A stretch of 11,005 nt of DNA. It comes from JADDRA01 sp051005375. GTDB lineage: Bacteria; Actinomycetota; Acidimicrobiia; Acidimicrobiales; CADCSY01. The stretch covers positions 1 to 11,005 of the forward strand of contig JBPCJK010000199.1 in the NCBI GenBank assembly GCA_051005375.1, written 5' to 3'. This document shows, piece after piece, positions 1 through 6,389 of the stretch (the stretch's first letter is position 1; each line of letters starts with the position of its first letter). The notes below the pieces were generated by a model that was not told the DNA's origin, did not search any database, and saw only the letters and a program-made list of their open reading frames with translations. The translations under genes and the position numbers were made by a program.

Positions 1-202
1 CCAGCGGGCAGGCCGGGCCCGAGCCGCCGCCAGCGGGCGGGCCTACGTGGTCCCTGACGACCTCAAGGCCCTGGCCCAACCGGTTGTCGCCCACCGCCTC
101 AGCCTCACCCCTGAGGCCGAGATCCAAGGGGTCCGCACCGCCGAGGTGGTCGACGACGTGCTCCGCCGGGTTCCGGTCCCTTCCGGCAAACCCAGCCAGT
201 AG
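1..202 (+). CDS. MoxR-family AAA+ ATPase, C-terminal end (5' truncated by the window)
   Basis: The first 66 codons visible, read from base 2, end at the TAG at 200-202. The peptide contains SGRAYVVPDDLKALAQPVV, then AHRLSLTPEAEIQGV and a final VLRRVPVPSG. This is the typical C-terminal lid region of MoxR ATPases (family consensus roughly GRxYVxPDDVKxLAxPVLxHRL). MoxR proteins are AAA+ chaperone-like ATPases that often work with von Willebrand factor A-type partners. The following DUF58 gene starts only 8 nt after the stop, which is the usual MoxR-DUF58-transglutaminase order and suggests one transcript. The Walker A and B motifs lie upstream of the window and cannot be checked. Confidence 0.88.
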   Translation, partial: QRAGRARAAASGRAYVVPDDLKALAQPVVAHRLSLTPEAEIQGVRTAEVVDDVLRRVPVPSGKPSQ

Positions 203-210
203 TTCCGACG

Positions 211-1398
211 TTGCTGACCCGCCAGGGCGCCCTCGTCACCGCTGCATCCGTCGCCCTGGTGGTCTGCGGGCGCCTGTTCGGGATCTTCGAGCTGTTCCTG
301 TTGGGCGCCGGCGGCGCAGCCCTGGTCATCGGGGCCGCCGTGGTGGTCGGGCTCACCCGTTTGCACCTCGACGTGGCCCGGGAGCTGCGCCCGGCTCGTG
401 TCCACGCCGGGATCCCGGCCACGGTCGAGCTCCGCATCCACAACCGGGGGGAGCGACGCACCCCCGTTCTCCAGCTCCGTGACGCCGTGGGGGGCTTCAG
501 CCGCACGGCCAGCGTCGTCCTCCCCCCCCTCGCCCCCGGTCAGACGGTGGCCGCTGGCTATTCGCTGCCCACCGAGGGTCGGGGCATCCTGTCGATCGGG
601 CCCCTGGAGCTGCGCATCGCCGACCCCTTCGGCCTCACCTCACTGTCGACGCCGGGAGCGCCGGTGACCGAGCTCACCGTGTGGCCCGCCGTCGAGCGGG
701 TGCTGGCGCCTCCCCACTCGTCGGGCCAGGACCACGACGCCAGCCATGGCGGAACCCTGTCGGTCAGCAGCGACGAGCTCTACGCCCTGAGGTCCTATGC
801 CGACGGGGATGACATGCGCCGGGTGCACTGGCGGGCCTCGGCCAAGCGGGACGAGCTCGTGGTCCGCCAGGACGAACAGCCCTGGCAGGGCCAGACGACG
901 GTGGTGCTCGACGCCCGGACGGCGACGTACCGGGAGAACACCTTCGAGCGGGCCGTTTCCGCTGCGGCCAGCATCGTAGAAGCCTGCCATCGCCAGGGAG
1001 TCCTCGTGCGCCTGGTCACCACCGCGAGCTTCGACTCCGGCTTCGGCTCGGGCCGCAGCCACGTCGACGCCATCATGGAGCACCTGGCCGTCGTCGAGCT
1101 CCGCCCCCTCGGGCACCTGGCCACCCTGGTCAGCACCGTCGCCCGTCCCGGGAGCGGCAACGGCGGACCCCTGGTGGTGCTGGCCGGCGATGGGGCGGAA
1201 TCGACGCACCCTCTCGCCGGAGGCCGGCCTCGGTCGGCAGGACCGAGCTGGCCCACCACCGTGGTCACCTTCGTCGCCGCAACAGGTCGCGGCCCTTCGG
1301 CTGGCGGGCTCCGATCGGTCGAGGTCGACGACGCCACGTCCTTCGCCGCGGCCTGGAACGGGGCCGTGGCCGCGTCACAGCCGGCCATGGCGCCGTAG
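211..1398 (+). CDS. DUF58 domain-containing membrane protein
   Basis: A 395-residue protein starting at TTG 211. Upstream TTG is preferred because it retains the family-typical N-terminus (MLTRQGALV followed by two membrane segments, about residues 8-24 and 27-47) and lies 8 nt after the MoxR stop. No Shine-Dalgarno is visible, so reinitiation after MoxR is likely. Residues 190-217 hold the DUF58 signature: LYALRSYADGDDMRRVHW, then RASAKRDELVV. After it comes a von Willebrand A-like segment beginning VVLDARTATY (about 231-240). DUF58 proteins usually sit beside MoxR ATPases and are thought to be their membrane-linked partners; the molecular role is not established. The stop is directly adjacent to the start codon of the transglutaminase gene, so the two are almost certainly co-expressed. 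Confidence 0.9.
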   Translation: MLTRQGALVTAASVALVVCGRLFGIFELFLLGAGGAALVIGAAVVVGLTRLHLDVARELRPARVHAGIPATVELRIHNRGERRTPVLQLRDAVGGFSRTASVVLPPLAPGQTVAAGYSLPTEGRGILSIGPLELRIADPFGLTSLSTPGAPVTELTVWPAVERVLAPPHSSGQDHDASHGGTLSVSSDELYALRSYADGDDMRRVHWRASAKRDELVVRQDEQPWQGQTTVVLDARTATYRENTFERAVSAAASIVEACHRQGVLVRLVTTASFDSGFGSGRSHVDAIMEHLAVVELRPLGHLATLVSTVARPGSGNGGPLVVLAGDGAESTHPLAGGRPRSAGPSWPTTVVTFVAATGRGPSAGGLRSVEVDDATSFAAAWNGAVAASQPAMAP

Positions 1399-3723
1399 GT
1401 GGTCACCACGTCACCCGTCGAGGCCCCGTCGGGTGCGCAGGAACGGCTCCCCCGTTTCCTGCTCATCTCGGCCGAGGTGACCCTCGTGACCTTGACCGTC
1501 GCCGGGGTCCTCGGGCTGGCCCGACTGTTCAACGACGCCTCCTTCCTGCTCCCCGTGCTCGGATTCGCCCTCGCCGGCCACGCCCTGGCCATCGGGTGCC
1601 GGCTCACCGGCCGATCGGGCCCGGCCACGGCCGCCGTCGGCGGCGGCGGACTGGTCATCGGCACCACCCTGTTCCTGCTCCCGGACACGACCTGGTTCGG
1701 CGTTCCCACCCTCGCCAGCTTCGGTCAGGCGGCCCGGGAGCTGTCCAACGCCCTGGCCACCTTTCGTGACGTGGTGGCCCCGGCCCCGGTCGAACCCGGG
1801 TTCATCCTCGCCGCCGCCATCGCCGTGTGGGTGGTGGCCTTCGTCAGCGACACCGCCGCCTTCCGGGCCGGCGCCAGGCTGGAGGCAGCGGTGCCGGCCG
1901 TGACCCTGTTCGTCTTCGGAGCAGCGCTGGGCGCCTCCCCTCACCGGGTGATCTTCACTGCCTTCTTCCTCGCCGCCATCCTCGCCTACTGGCTGGTGCA
2001 ACGAGTGCTGGCCCATTGGCGCATTCCCAACCGCATGACCACCGACACCGCCTCCGGGCCTCGGGCCCTGCTGGGCACCGGCGCCGTCCTGGGGGTGGCC
2101 GCGGTCGTCGCCGCCGTGGTCGTCGGTCCCTTCCTCCCCGGCGCCGGCGCCAGCGCCATCATCCCCTGGCGCGCTGGCGACCGCGACGGTCCCGGCTCCC
2201 GGGTCACCATCAGCCCCCTGGTCGACATCCGCTCCCGCCTCGTCGATCAAGCCGATGTCGAGGTGTTCACCGTGGCCAGCCCGGCCCGCAGCTACTGGCG
2301 CCTCACCTCCCTGGAGCTGTTCGACGGGCGGATCTGGTCCTCACGGGGCACCTACCGGGGACTTGACGGTCTTCTCTCGGACGCTGTCGACGCCGAGCGG
2401 GCGACCACCGCCACCGCCGTGCAAGACTTCGAGATCAGCGGGCTGGCGTCGATCTGGCTCCCGGCCGCCTATCGGCCGATCGGCCTCCAGGGGATCGACG
2501 CCCGCTATGACCGCGACTCCGCCAGCCTGCTCACGGAGAAGGAGAGCGCCGGGGGTCTGCGCTACCGGGTGCAGTCCGAGCTCCCGTCGCTCACCGCTCC
2601 CGAGTTGGCGACGGTGCCCAACGTGGCGCCCGTGGAGATCGCCGACGCCTACACCGCCCTCCCCGTCGGCTTCAGCCAGGCGGTGAGGACGGAGGCGGCC
2701 CGCGTGGTGCAGGGGGCGACGACGCAATACGACAAGGCCCGGCGGCTGCAAGACCACTTCCGCAGCGGCGCCTTCACCTACGACCTGTCGGTCCAGCCCG
2801 GTCACAGCGGCGACGACCTCGAGCGATTCCTCTTCGAGACCCGCCGAGGGTACTGCGAGCAGTTCGCTGGCGCCTTCGCCGCCATGGCCCGCTCCACAGG
2901 CCTGCCCGCCCGGGTGGCCGTGGGCTTCACACCGGGAGAGTTGGAGGGTGACGGGCGCTTCCACGTCAGGGGGCTGAACGCCCACGCCTGGCCGGAGGTG
3001 TTCCTCTCCGGCTACGGCTGGGTGGCCTTCGAGCCCACGCCGGGCAGGGGCATCCCTGGGGCCGAGGGCTACACCGGGATCCCTGAGCAGCAAGCCTCAC
3101 CTGAGGATCCGAACACGGCCACCACCCTCCCGTCGCCGGCCCAGTCGGTCACCACCGTCGCACCAGGTGGCGAGGGCGGCCCCACCACCGTGGCTACGGA
3201 TCAGGCCCCCGCCGACCCGAGCGCAAGCGCCAGCGACCCGGGCGCCGGGGGGTCGACCTGGGCCCGGCGCCTGTTGCTCCTCGTGCTCGTCGCCGTCGCC
3301 GTCCCCGCCCTGTGGGCACTGGCCCTGAACGCGCTCAAGCGGCGTCGGCGCCAGCTCCGGCGGGCGGCGGCGACCACGGCCAGCGACCGGGTGCTCGTGG
3401 CCTGGGCCGAGGTGGGCGATGCCCTGACCCAGCTGGGGACGCCACCGCGCCCGTGGGAGACGCCCATCGAGTTCGCCCAGCGGGCGGCTGGTGCCACCGG
3501 GGTCGACCACCGCCTACTCGGCGCCCTGGCCGGTGTCACCACCGCCGCCGGCTACGGCCCTGGCGTCAACACCGATGTGGCCGAACGCGCCGCAGACGCC
3601 GCCGCCGAGGTGGAGCGGGTGCTCCAGGAGGGGTTGGACAACAAGGCCCGCCTGATCGCCGCCATGGATCCTCGTCCTCTCCTCCCGGAGCGGGCCACTC
3701 GCCTGGACGTACGGTCGGGGTAG
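1399..3723 (+). CDS. TgpA-like membrane transglutaminase-domain protein with C-terminal DUF4129 region
   Basis: A 774-residue protein. The GTG start abuts the previous stop (TAG|GTG), so translation is probably coupled. The N-terminal ~245 residues form six or seven membrane segments. An extracytoplasmic region then leads to the transglutaminase-like core, with Cys486 in RRGYCEQFAGAF, His529 in LNAHAWPEV and an acidic Glu545 in WVAFEPTPG, a plausible Cys-His-Asp/Glu triad. A low-complexity Thr/Pro/Ala linker (about 563-618) precedes one more membrane segment (622-644). The cytoplasmic tail (about 660-745) resembles DUF4129, with LGTPPRPWETPIEFAQRA. Proteins of this build (TgpA, YebA) usually follow MoxR and DUF58 genes and act on the envelope, but their substrates are largely unknown. 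The third catalytic position is Glu rather than the textbook Asp. Family assignment is firm; the reaction catalysed is inference. Confidence 0.92.
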   Translation: MVTTSPVEAPSGAQERLPRFLLISAEVTLVTLTVAGVLGLARLFNDASFLLPVLGFALAGHALAIGCRLTGRSGPATAAVGGGGLVIGTTLFLLPDTTWFGVPTLASFGQAARELSNALATFRDVVAPAPVEPGFILAAAIAVWVVAFVSDTAAFRAGARLEAAVPAVTLFVFGAALGASPHRVIFTAFFLAAILAYWLVQRVLAHWRIPNRMTTDTASGPRALLGTGAVLGVAAVVAAVVVGPFLPGAGASAIIPWRAGDRDGPGSRVTISPLVDIRSRLVDQADVEVFTVASPARSYWRLTSLELFDGRIWSSRGTYRGLDGLLSDAVDAERATTATAVQDFEISGLASIWLPAAYRPIGLQGIDARYDRDSASLLTEKESAGGLRYRVQSELPSLTAPELATVPNVAPVEIADAYTALPVGFSQAVRTEAARVVQGATTQYDKARRLQDHFRSGAFTYDLSVQPGHSGDDLERFLFETRRGYCEQFAGAFAAMARSTGLPARVAVGFTPGELEGDGRFHVRGLNAHAWPEVFLSGYGWVAFEPTPGRGIPGAEGYTGIPEQQASPEDPNTATTLPSPAQSVTTVAPGGEGGPTTVATDQAPADPSASASDPGAGGSTWARRLLLLVLVAVAVPALWALALNALKRRRRQLRRAAATTASDRVLVAWAEVGDALTQLGTPPRPWETPIEFAQRAAGATGVDHRLLGALAGVTTAAGYGPGVNTDVAERAADAAAEVERVLQEGLDNKARLIAAMDPRPLLPERATRLDVRSG

Positions 3724-3762
3724 GCGCCCTCCAGGCCCGGATGTTCGGTTCGGCGCGATTCC

Positions 3763-4137
3763 TCAGTCGTCCTTCTTGTTGAACCGTTCTCGCATCCGCT
3801 GAGAGGCGGTGCCGAAGTAGTCGCGCATGCCCGAGGCGCGGGCTGACTCGGTCCACTCCCGCCAACCCGCCCGACCCATCTTCTGCAGGTTGCGAGCGAA
3901 GAGCACGGCGCAGCCGAGCATGGCCAGGAACCCGGCAAAGGCCAGCGGCAACGTCTGCACGGTGAGCACCATGAACGCAAGCCCAGCCACGAAACCGAGT
4001 CCGGCCCACTTGAGGTTGCGCCCGGCGTGGCGGTAGATGGTGGTGGAGCTGACCTCGCGCGCCAACTCCGGATCGGAGTCGTAGAGCTGCTGCTCGATCT
4101 CTTGGAGGATGCGCTGTTCGTTCTCGGAAAGCGGCAC
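3763..4137 (-). CDS. DUF3040 domain-containing two-TM membrane protein
   Basis: From GTG 4137 the protein is 124 residues and begins VPLSENEQRILQEIEQQL, the classic start of actinobacterial DUF3040 proteins. Two membrane segments lie at about residues 43-60 and 64-81, followed by a basic cytoplasmic tail ending FNKKDD. A longer reading from GTG 4170 adds 11 residues, but a GGAGG at 4149-4153 on this strand is 11 nt before GTG 4137, while nothing comparable precedes GTG 4170, and the family normally starts MPLSE. The function of DUF3040 proteins is unknown; in many Actinobacteria they are encoded near cell-division genes, which is not the case here. The gene is convergent with the transglutaminase gene, with 39 nt between the stops. 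Confidence 0.85.
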   Translation of the reverse strand: MPLSENEQRILQEIEQQLYDSDPELAREVSSTTIYRHAGRNLKWAGLGFVAGLAFMVLTVQTLPLAFAGFLAMLGCAVLFARNLQKMGRAGWREWTESARASGMRDYFGTASQRMRERFNKKDD

Positions 4138-4148
4138 GCCTTCGTTGC

Positions 4149-4153
4149 CCTCC
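4149..4153 (-). promoter_or_regulatory. Shine-Dalgarno that decides the DUF3040 start
   Basis: The minus strand reads GGAGG here, 11 nt before GTG 4137. It lies inside the longer reading frame from GTG 4170 and argues for the shorter protein. Confidence 0.6.
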
Positions 4154-4190
4154 GTGCTCGGCTCTGACACTCATCTCGGCACTGGCCCGC

Positions 4191-4208
4191 GGTGGCCGAC
4201 CGGTCACC
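4191..4208. promoter_or_regulatory. Inverted repeat in the DUF3040 upstream region
   Basis: GGTGGCC and GGTCACC flank the 4-nt loop GACC. As RNA this gives a 7-bp stem with one G-U pair. The inner GACCGGTC (4198-4205) is itself an 8-bp palindrome. It lies between the divergent DUF3040 and small membrane protein genes and could be an operator or a leader hairpin. There is no T-tract, so it is not an obvious terminator. Confidence 0.35.
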
Positions 4209-4218
4209 CTGACCGCCA

Positions 4219-4224
4219 AATCTA
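4219..4224 (-). promoter_or_regulatory. Possible -10 element for the DUF3040 gene
   Basis: The minus strand reads TAGATT, matching the TAnnnT core of actinobacterial housekeeping promoters. Transcription would start near 4212, giving a 5' leader of about 75 nt that contains the inverted repeat at 4191-4208. I see no good -35, so this is weak. Confidence 0.3.
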
Positions 4225-4247
4225 CCCGGTATCTTCGCGCACCGCCC

Positions 4248-4278
4248 TGACGGCGACAACGCCACGCGGCCGTACCAT
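4248..4278 (+). promoter_or_regulatory. Putative leaderless promoter of the small membrane protein gene
   Basis: CTGACG (4248-4253) and TACCAT (4273-4278) are separated by 19 nt. Only 6 nt separate the -10-like hexamer from GTG 4285, so transcription would begin at or next to the start codon. No Shine-Dalgarno precedes this gene, which fits a leaderless mRNA, a form common in Actinobacteria. Confidence 0.45.
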
Positions 4279-4284
4279 GGATAG

Positions 4285-4671
4285 GTGTCCGAATATCACT
4301 CCCGACCACCGGCGCAGGCGTACACGCCCACGGCGCTGCCCCCGGTCGGGGCCCGCGTCTTGGCGTTCGTGGCCATCATCGTGGCCGGCATCTGTGGCGG
4401 ACTGATCGCCTACTCGATCACCAGCCTGCAGTGCGGCAGCGACGACGGGCGTGCCGCCAGCGTCCTCCCCGCCCCCCCGCCCGGGGAGCGACCTCCCGCC
4501 GCCCCCACCGACGAGCCGGCCCCCGACGACGGCTGCACCACCATCGCCGGCCTCGGTGGACTGCTTGGCGCCATCGTCAGCGCCACCGGCGTCGCCATCA
4601 TCGCCGTCCTGGTCCTGCGAGCCATGTCCGAGTGGCGGCGCGCCCCCAGCCTCCAGCGGGTGCGCCGGTAG
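4285..4671 (+). CDS. Small two-TM membrane protein of unknown function
   Basis: A 128-residue protein starting at GTG 4285, not recognised as a named family. A short Pro-rich cytoplasmic N-terminus (about 1-22) is followed by membrane segment 1 (about 24-47, VLAFVAIIVAGICGGLIAYS), then an extracytoplasmic loop of about 35 residues rich in Pro, Ala and acidic residues. Membrane segment 2 spans about 87-112 and a basic tail (SEWRRAPSLQRVRR) follows, giving an N-in/C-in topology by the positive-inside rule. Cys50 and Cys84 sit at the two ends of the loop and could form a disulfide. Codon use is strongly GC-biased at third positions like its neighbours, supporting that it is a real gene. It is divergent from DUF3040 and convergent with the deacetylase gene (38 nt apart). 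Confidence 0.7.
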   Translation: MSEYHSRPPAQAYTPTALPPVGARVLAFVAIIVAGICGGLIAYSITSLQCGSDDGRAASVLPAPPPGERPPAAPTDEPAPDDGCTTIAGLGGLLGAIVSATGVAIIAVLVLRAMSEWRRAPSLQRVRR

Positions 4672-4691
4672 CCGCAGCCGTGGCCCGAGCG

Positions 4692-4705
4692 GCCTGCCAG
4701 CAGGC
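4692..4705. terminator. Weak hairpin between convergent genes
   Basis: GCCTGCCAGCAGGC is a perfect palindrome apart from its CA centre; as RNA it gives a 5-bp stem with a 4-nt loop. It sits between the convergent stops at 4671 and 4710. No T-run follows on either strand, so it is only a possible terminator. Confidence 0.25.
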
Positions 4706-4709
4706 GGGG

Positions 4710-5450
4710 TCAATGGACCAGGCGCACCCGACGGAAGCACTCGGCGTAGCGCACCCCGGCCCGCCGCCCCTCCTCGGCCGCTCGCTGGCGCACGAAATCG
4801 CCCAGCCATGCCTCGGCGTCGTCGGCAAGTTGGCTGCGGTGGCAGAACATGGCCCGGACCTTGGCGCCCAGTCCCGAGCCCACGTCCACCCAGACGTCCG
4901 GCTCGAGGGTCCCCGACAGCAGCACCGTCGCCACCTGATGGGGGGCGCCCTCCTCCGGAAAGTACAGCGGCGACGACGCCGCTGGCGCCACCGCGTCGAG
5001 CGTCGCCCAACCGACGCAGCGATGGTCGACGTGGTTCACGTAGGAGTCGCCGAAGAACACCGCGGTCGGGTCCACGCCCACAACCACGTCAGGCCGCAAC
5101 CTCCGCACCACTCCCACGAGCTGGCCAACCAGGGAGGGCACCGCTGCCAGCTCCCCGTCAGGGTGCCCCAGCTGCTCGACGCTGGCGAGCCCGAGCACCG
5201 TCGCTGCCGCCGACACCTCGTCGGCGCGACGTCGGGTCAGGGCCTCACCATTCACGGCGCCGTCGGTTGATCCCTTGTCTCCACGGGTGGCGATCACCAC
5301 GTGCACGGCGCTACCCGCTCGAGCCCACCGCGCCAGTGAGCCTCCGCAGGACACCTCGGGGTCGTCGGGATGGGCATAGACGGCCAGGACCAGCGCTGGT
5401 GCCTCCTCCATCAGCTCGGCCATCGGCTCCGAATCGCCGCTGGCACCCAT
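4710..5450 (-). CDS. PIG-L/LmbE-family zinc-dependent deacetylase
   Basis: A 246-residue protein from ATG 5450. PIG-L/LmbE enzymes remove N-acetyl groups from amino-sugar conjugates. The motif AHPDDPE (residues 26-32) supplies His27, Asp29 and Asp30, and VNHVDHRCVG (138-147) supplies His140 and His143, matching the usual HPDD plus HxDH zinc and catalytic sites. The region TRGDKGS also fits the family. The combination AHPDDPE, GDKGS, VNHxDHRxVG and FPEEG resembles the broad PIG-L group rather than mycothiol MshB, which has a different GYGHPDH motif, so the substrate is unknown. The start is uncertain: ATG 5423 and ATG 5411 are in frame, and ATG 5411 places AHPDD about 12 residues in, as in many homologues. 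It is divergent from the phosphatase gene, with 90 nt between them. Confidence 0.87.
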   Translation of the reverse strand: MGASGDSEPMAELMEEAPALVLAVYAHPDDPEVSCGGSLARWARAGSAVHVVIATRGDKGSTDGAVNGEALTRRRADEVSAAATVLGLASVEQLGHPDGELAAVPSLVGQLVGVVRRLRPDVVVGVDPTAVFFGDSYVNHVDHRCVGWATLDAVAPAASSPLYFPEEGAPHQVATVLLSGTLEPDVWVDVGSGLGAKVRAMFCHRSQLADDAEAWLGDFVRQRAAEEGRRAGVRYAECFRRVRLVH

Positions 5451-5479
5451 CGGCCACTGACGTCGACGATCCTCCCCAT
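5411..5479 (-). other. Possible 22-codon leader ORF upstream of the deacetylase
   Basis: An ATG at 5479-5477 opens a 22-residue frame (MGRIVDVSGRWVPAAIRSRW then PS) that ends at TGA 5413-5411. The last base of that stop is the first base of the in-frame deacetylase ATG at 5411 (TGATG). The leader ATG lies 7 nt after a TAAGGT -10-like hexamer, so it would be translated from a leaderless mRNA. It could also be chance in GC-rich sequence. Confidence 0.3.
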
Positions 5480-5486
5480 TGTCCCG

Positions 5487-5492
5487 ACCTTA
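5487..5492 (-). promoter_or_regulatory. Putative -10 element for the deacetylase gene
   Basis: The minus strand reads TAAGGT, a good match to TAnnnT. The next ATG on this strand (5479) begins 7 nt downstream and opens the short leader frame. No convincing -35 is visible. Confidence 0.4.
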
Positions 5493-5528
5493 GGTGGCGT
5501 TGAGCGCTGCGCCTCTGGCGCTGCGGCC

Positions 5529-5534
5529 TAGGGT
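5529..5534 (+). promoter_or_regulatory. Putative -10 element of a leaderless promoter for the phosphatase gene
   Basis: TAGGGT is followed by exactly 6 nt and then GTG 5541, the same spacing as TACCAT to GTG 4285. No Shine-Dalgarno precedes GTG 5541. TTGAGC at 5500-5505 is a possible -35, but its 23-nt spacer is too long. Confidence 0.4.
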
Positions 5535-5540
5535 GCGTCG

Positions 5541-6332
5541 GTGCGCGAGGTCGACACCAAGGAGATCGCTGAACTGGCCCTGCGGCTCGCTCTTGAGGCC
5601 GGCGCCCTGCTCCTGGCCGGGCTGGGACAACGCCGCACCGAGCTCGGCACCAAGACGAGCGACACCGACATGGTCAGCGAGATCGATCGGGCGTCGGAGC
5701 GCCTCATCGTCGAGGCCCTGCGGGCGGCCCGGCCCGGCGACGGCATCATCGGCGAGGAGGGCACGGCCGACGACGGCACCACCGGGGTCCGCTGGGTCAT
5801 CGACCCATTGGACGGGACCACCAACTTCCTCTACGGGCTGCCCGTCTTCGCGGTGTCCATCGCCGCCGAGGTCGACGGCCGGGGCGAGGTCGGCGTGGTC
5901 GCTGATCCGGTCCACGGCGAGACCTTCGCCGCCGTGCGGGGCCAGGGCGCCACCCGCAACGGCGCTGCCATCCGCTGCAGCCAGCAGGCCGACCTGGCCA
6001 CCGCCCTGGTCGGCACCGGCTTCTCCTACGAGATGCAACGCCGGGCCAGCCAGGCGCAGGTCCTCACTCACGTGCTCCCCGCTGTCCGCGACGTCCGCCG
6101 GGCCGGGGCGGCCTCTGTCGACTTGTGCTGGGTTGCCTGCGGCCGTCTCGACGGCTACTACGAGAAGGGGCTTCAGCCCTGGGACCTGGCCGCCGGGGCT
6201 CTGGTGGCCAGGGAAGCGGGGGCGACCACGGGAGACATCGACGATGGCGACCCGTCGGGCGAGCTCACCCTGGCCTCGGCTCCGGCGCTGTTCGAGCCGC
6301 TCCGCCGCCTGCTCCTGTCCTCAGGGGCGTAA
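5541..6332 (+). CDS. Inositol monophosphatase-family phosphatase
   Basis: A 263-residue protein, normal length for the family, from GTG 5541. These Mg2+-dependent, lithium-sensitive phosphatases hydrolyse myo-inositol 1-phosphate or related sugar, nucleotide or histidinol phosphates. Metal ligands are present: Glu72/Glu73 in IIGEEG, Asp88 and Asp91 in motif WVIDPLDGTTNF (85-96), and Asp215 in the second motif QPWDLAAGALVAREAG. The TSDTDMVSEIDR segment (39-50) is also typical. Motifs alone cannot separate inositol, histidinol or PAP phosphatase activity. The gene appears leaderless and divergent from a PIG-L deacetylase; the response regulator begins 57 nt after its stop, so read-through into that operon is possible. 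Confidence 0.9.
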   Translation: MREVDTKEIAELALRLALEAGALLLAGLGQRRTELGTKTSDTDMVSEIDRASERLIVEALRAARPGDGIIGEEGTADDGTTGVRWVIDPLDGTTNFLYGLPVFAVSIAAEVDGRGEVGVVADPVHGETFAAVRGQGATRNGAAIRCSQQADLATALVGTGFSYEMQRRASQAQVLTHVLPAVRDVRRAGAASVDLCWVACGRLDGYYEKGLQPWDLAAGALVAREAGATTGDIDDGDPSGELTLASAPALFEPLRRLLLSSGA

Positions 6333-6389
6333 GAGCACCCGAATGGGACCGGGTACCGCTTTTCCGCTCGATGAGGCATCCTCGACGGG

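Noticed and set aside
795..1709. 304-codon open frame on the minus strand
   Set aside because: It spans the DUF58-transglutaminase junction antisense, has no recognisable motif and is low complexity. Long antisense frames are expected at this GC content.
3127..3230. Repetitive Thr/Pro/Ala-coding stretch suggestive of a DNA repeat
   Set aside because: It is the low-complexity linker of the transglutaminase protein and has no exact repeat unit.
3566..4309. Minus-strand frames longer than the DUF3040 gene (3552-4265 and 3566-4309)
   Set aside because: They are in other frames, run into the transglutaminase gene and show no family motif, whereas the DUF3040 frame starts with the family signature.
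4431..5503. Plus-strand open frames (4431-5270 and 4451-5503) antisense to the deacetylase
   Set aside because: They encode Arg/Pro/Ala-rich sequence, while the minus strand carries the zinc-site motifs AHPDD and HVDH.
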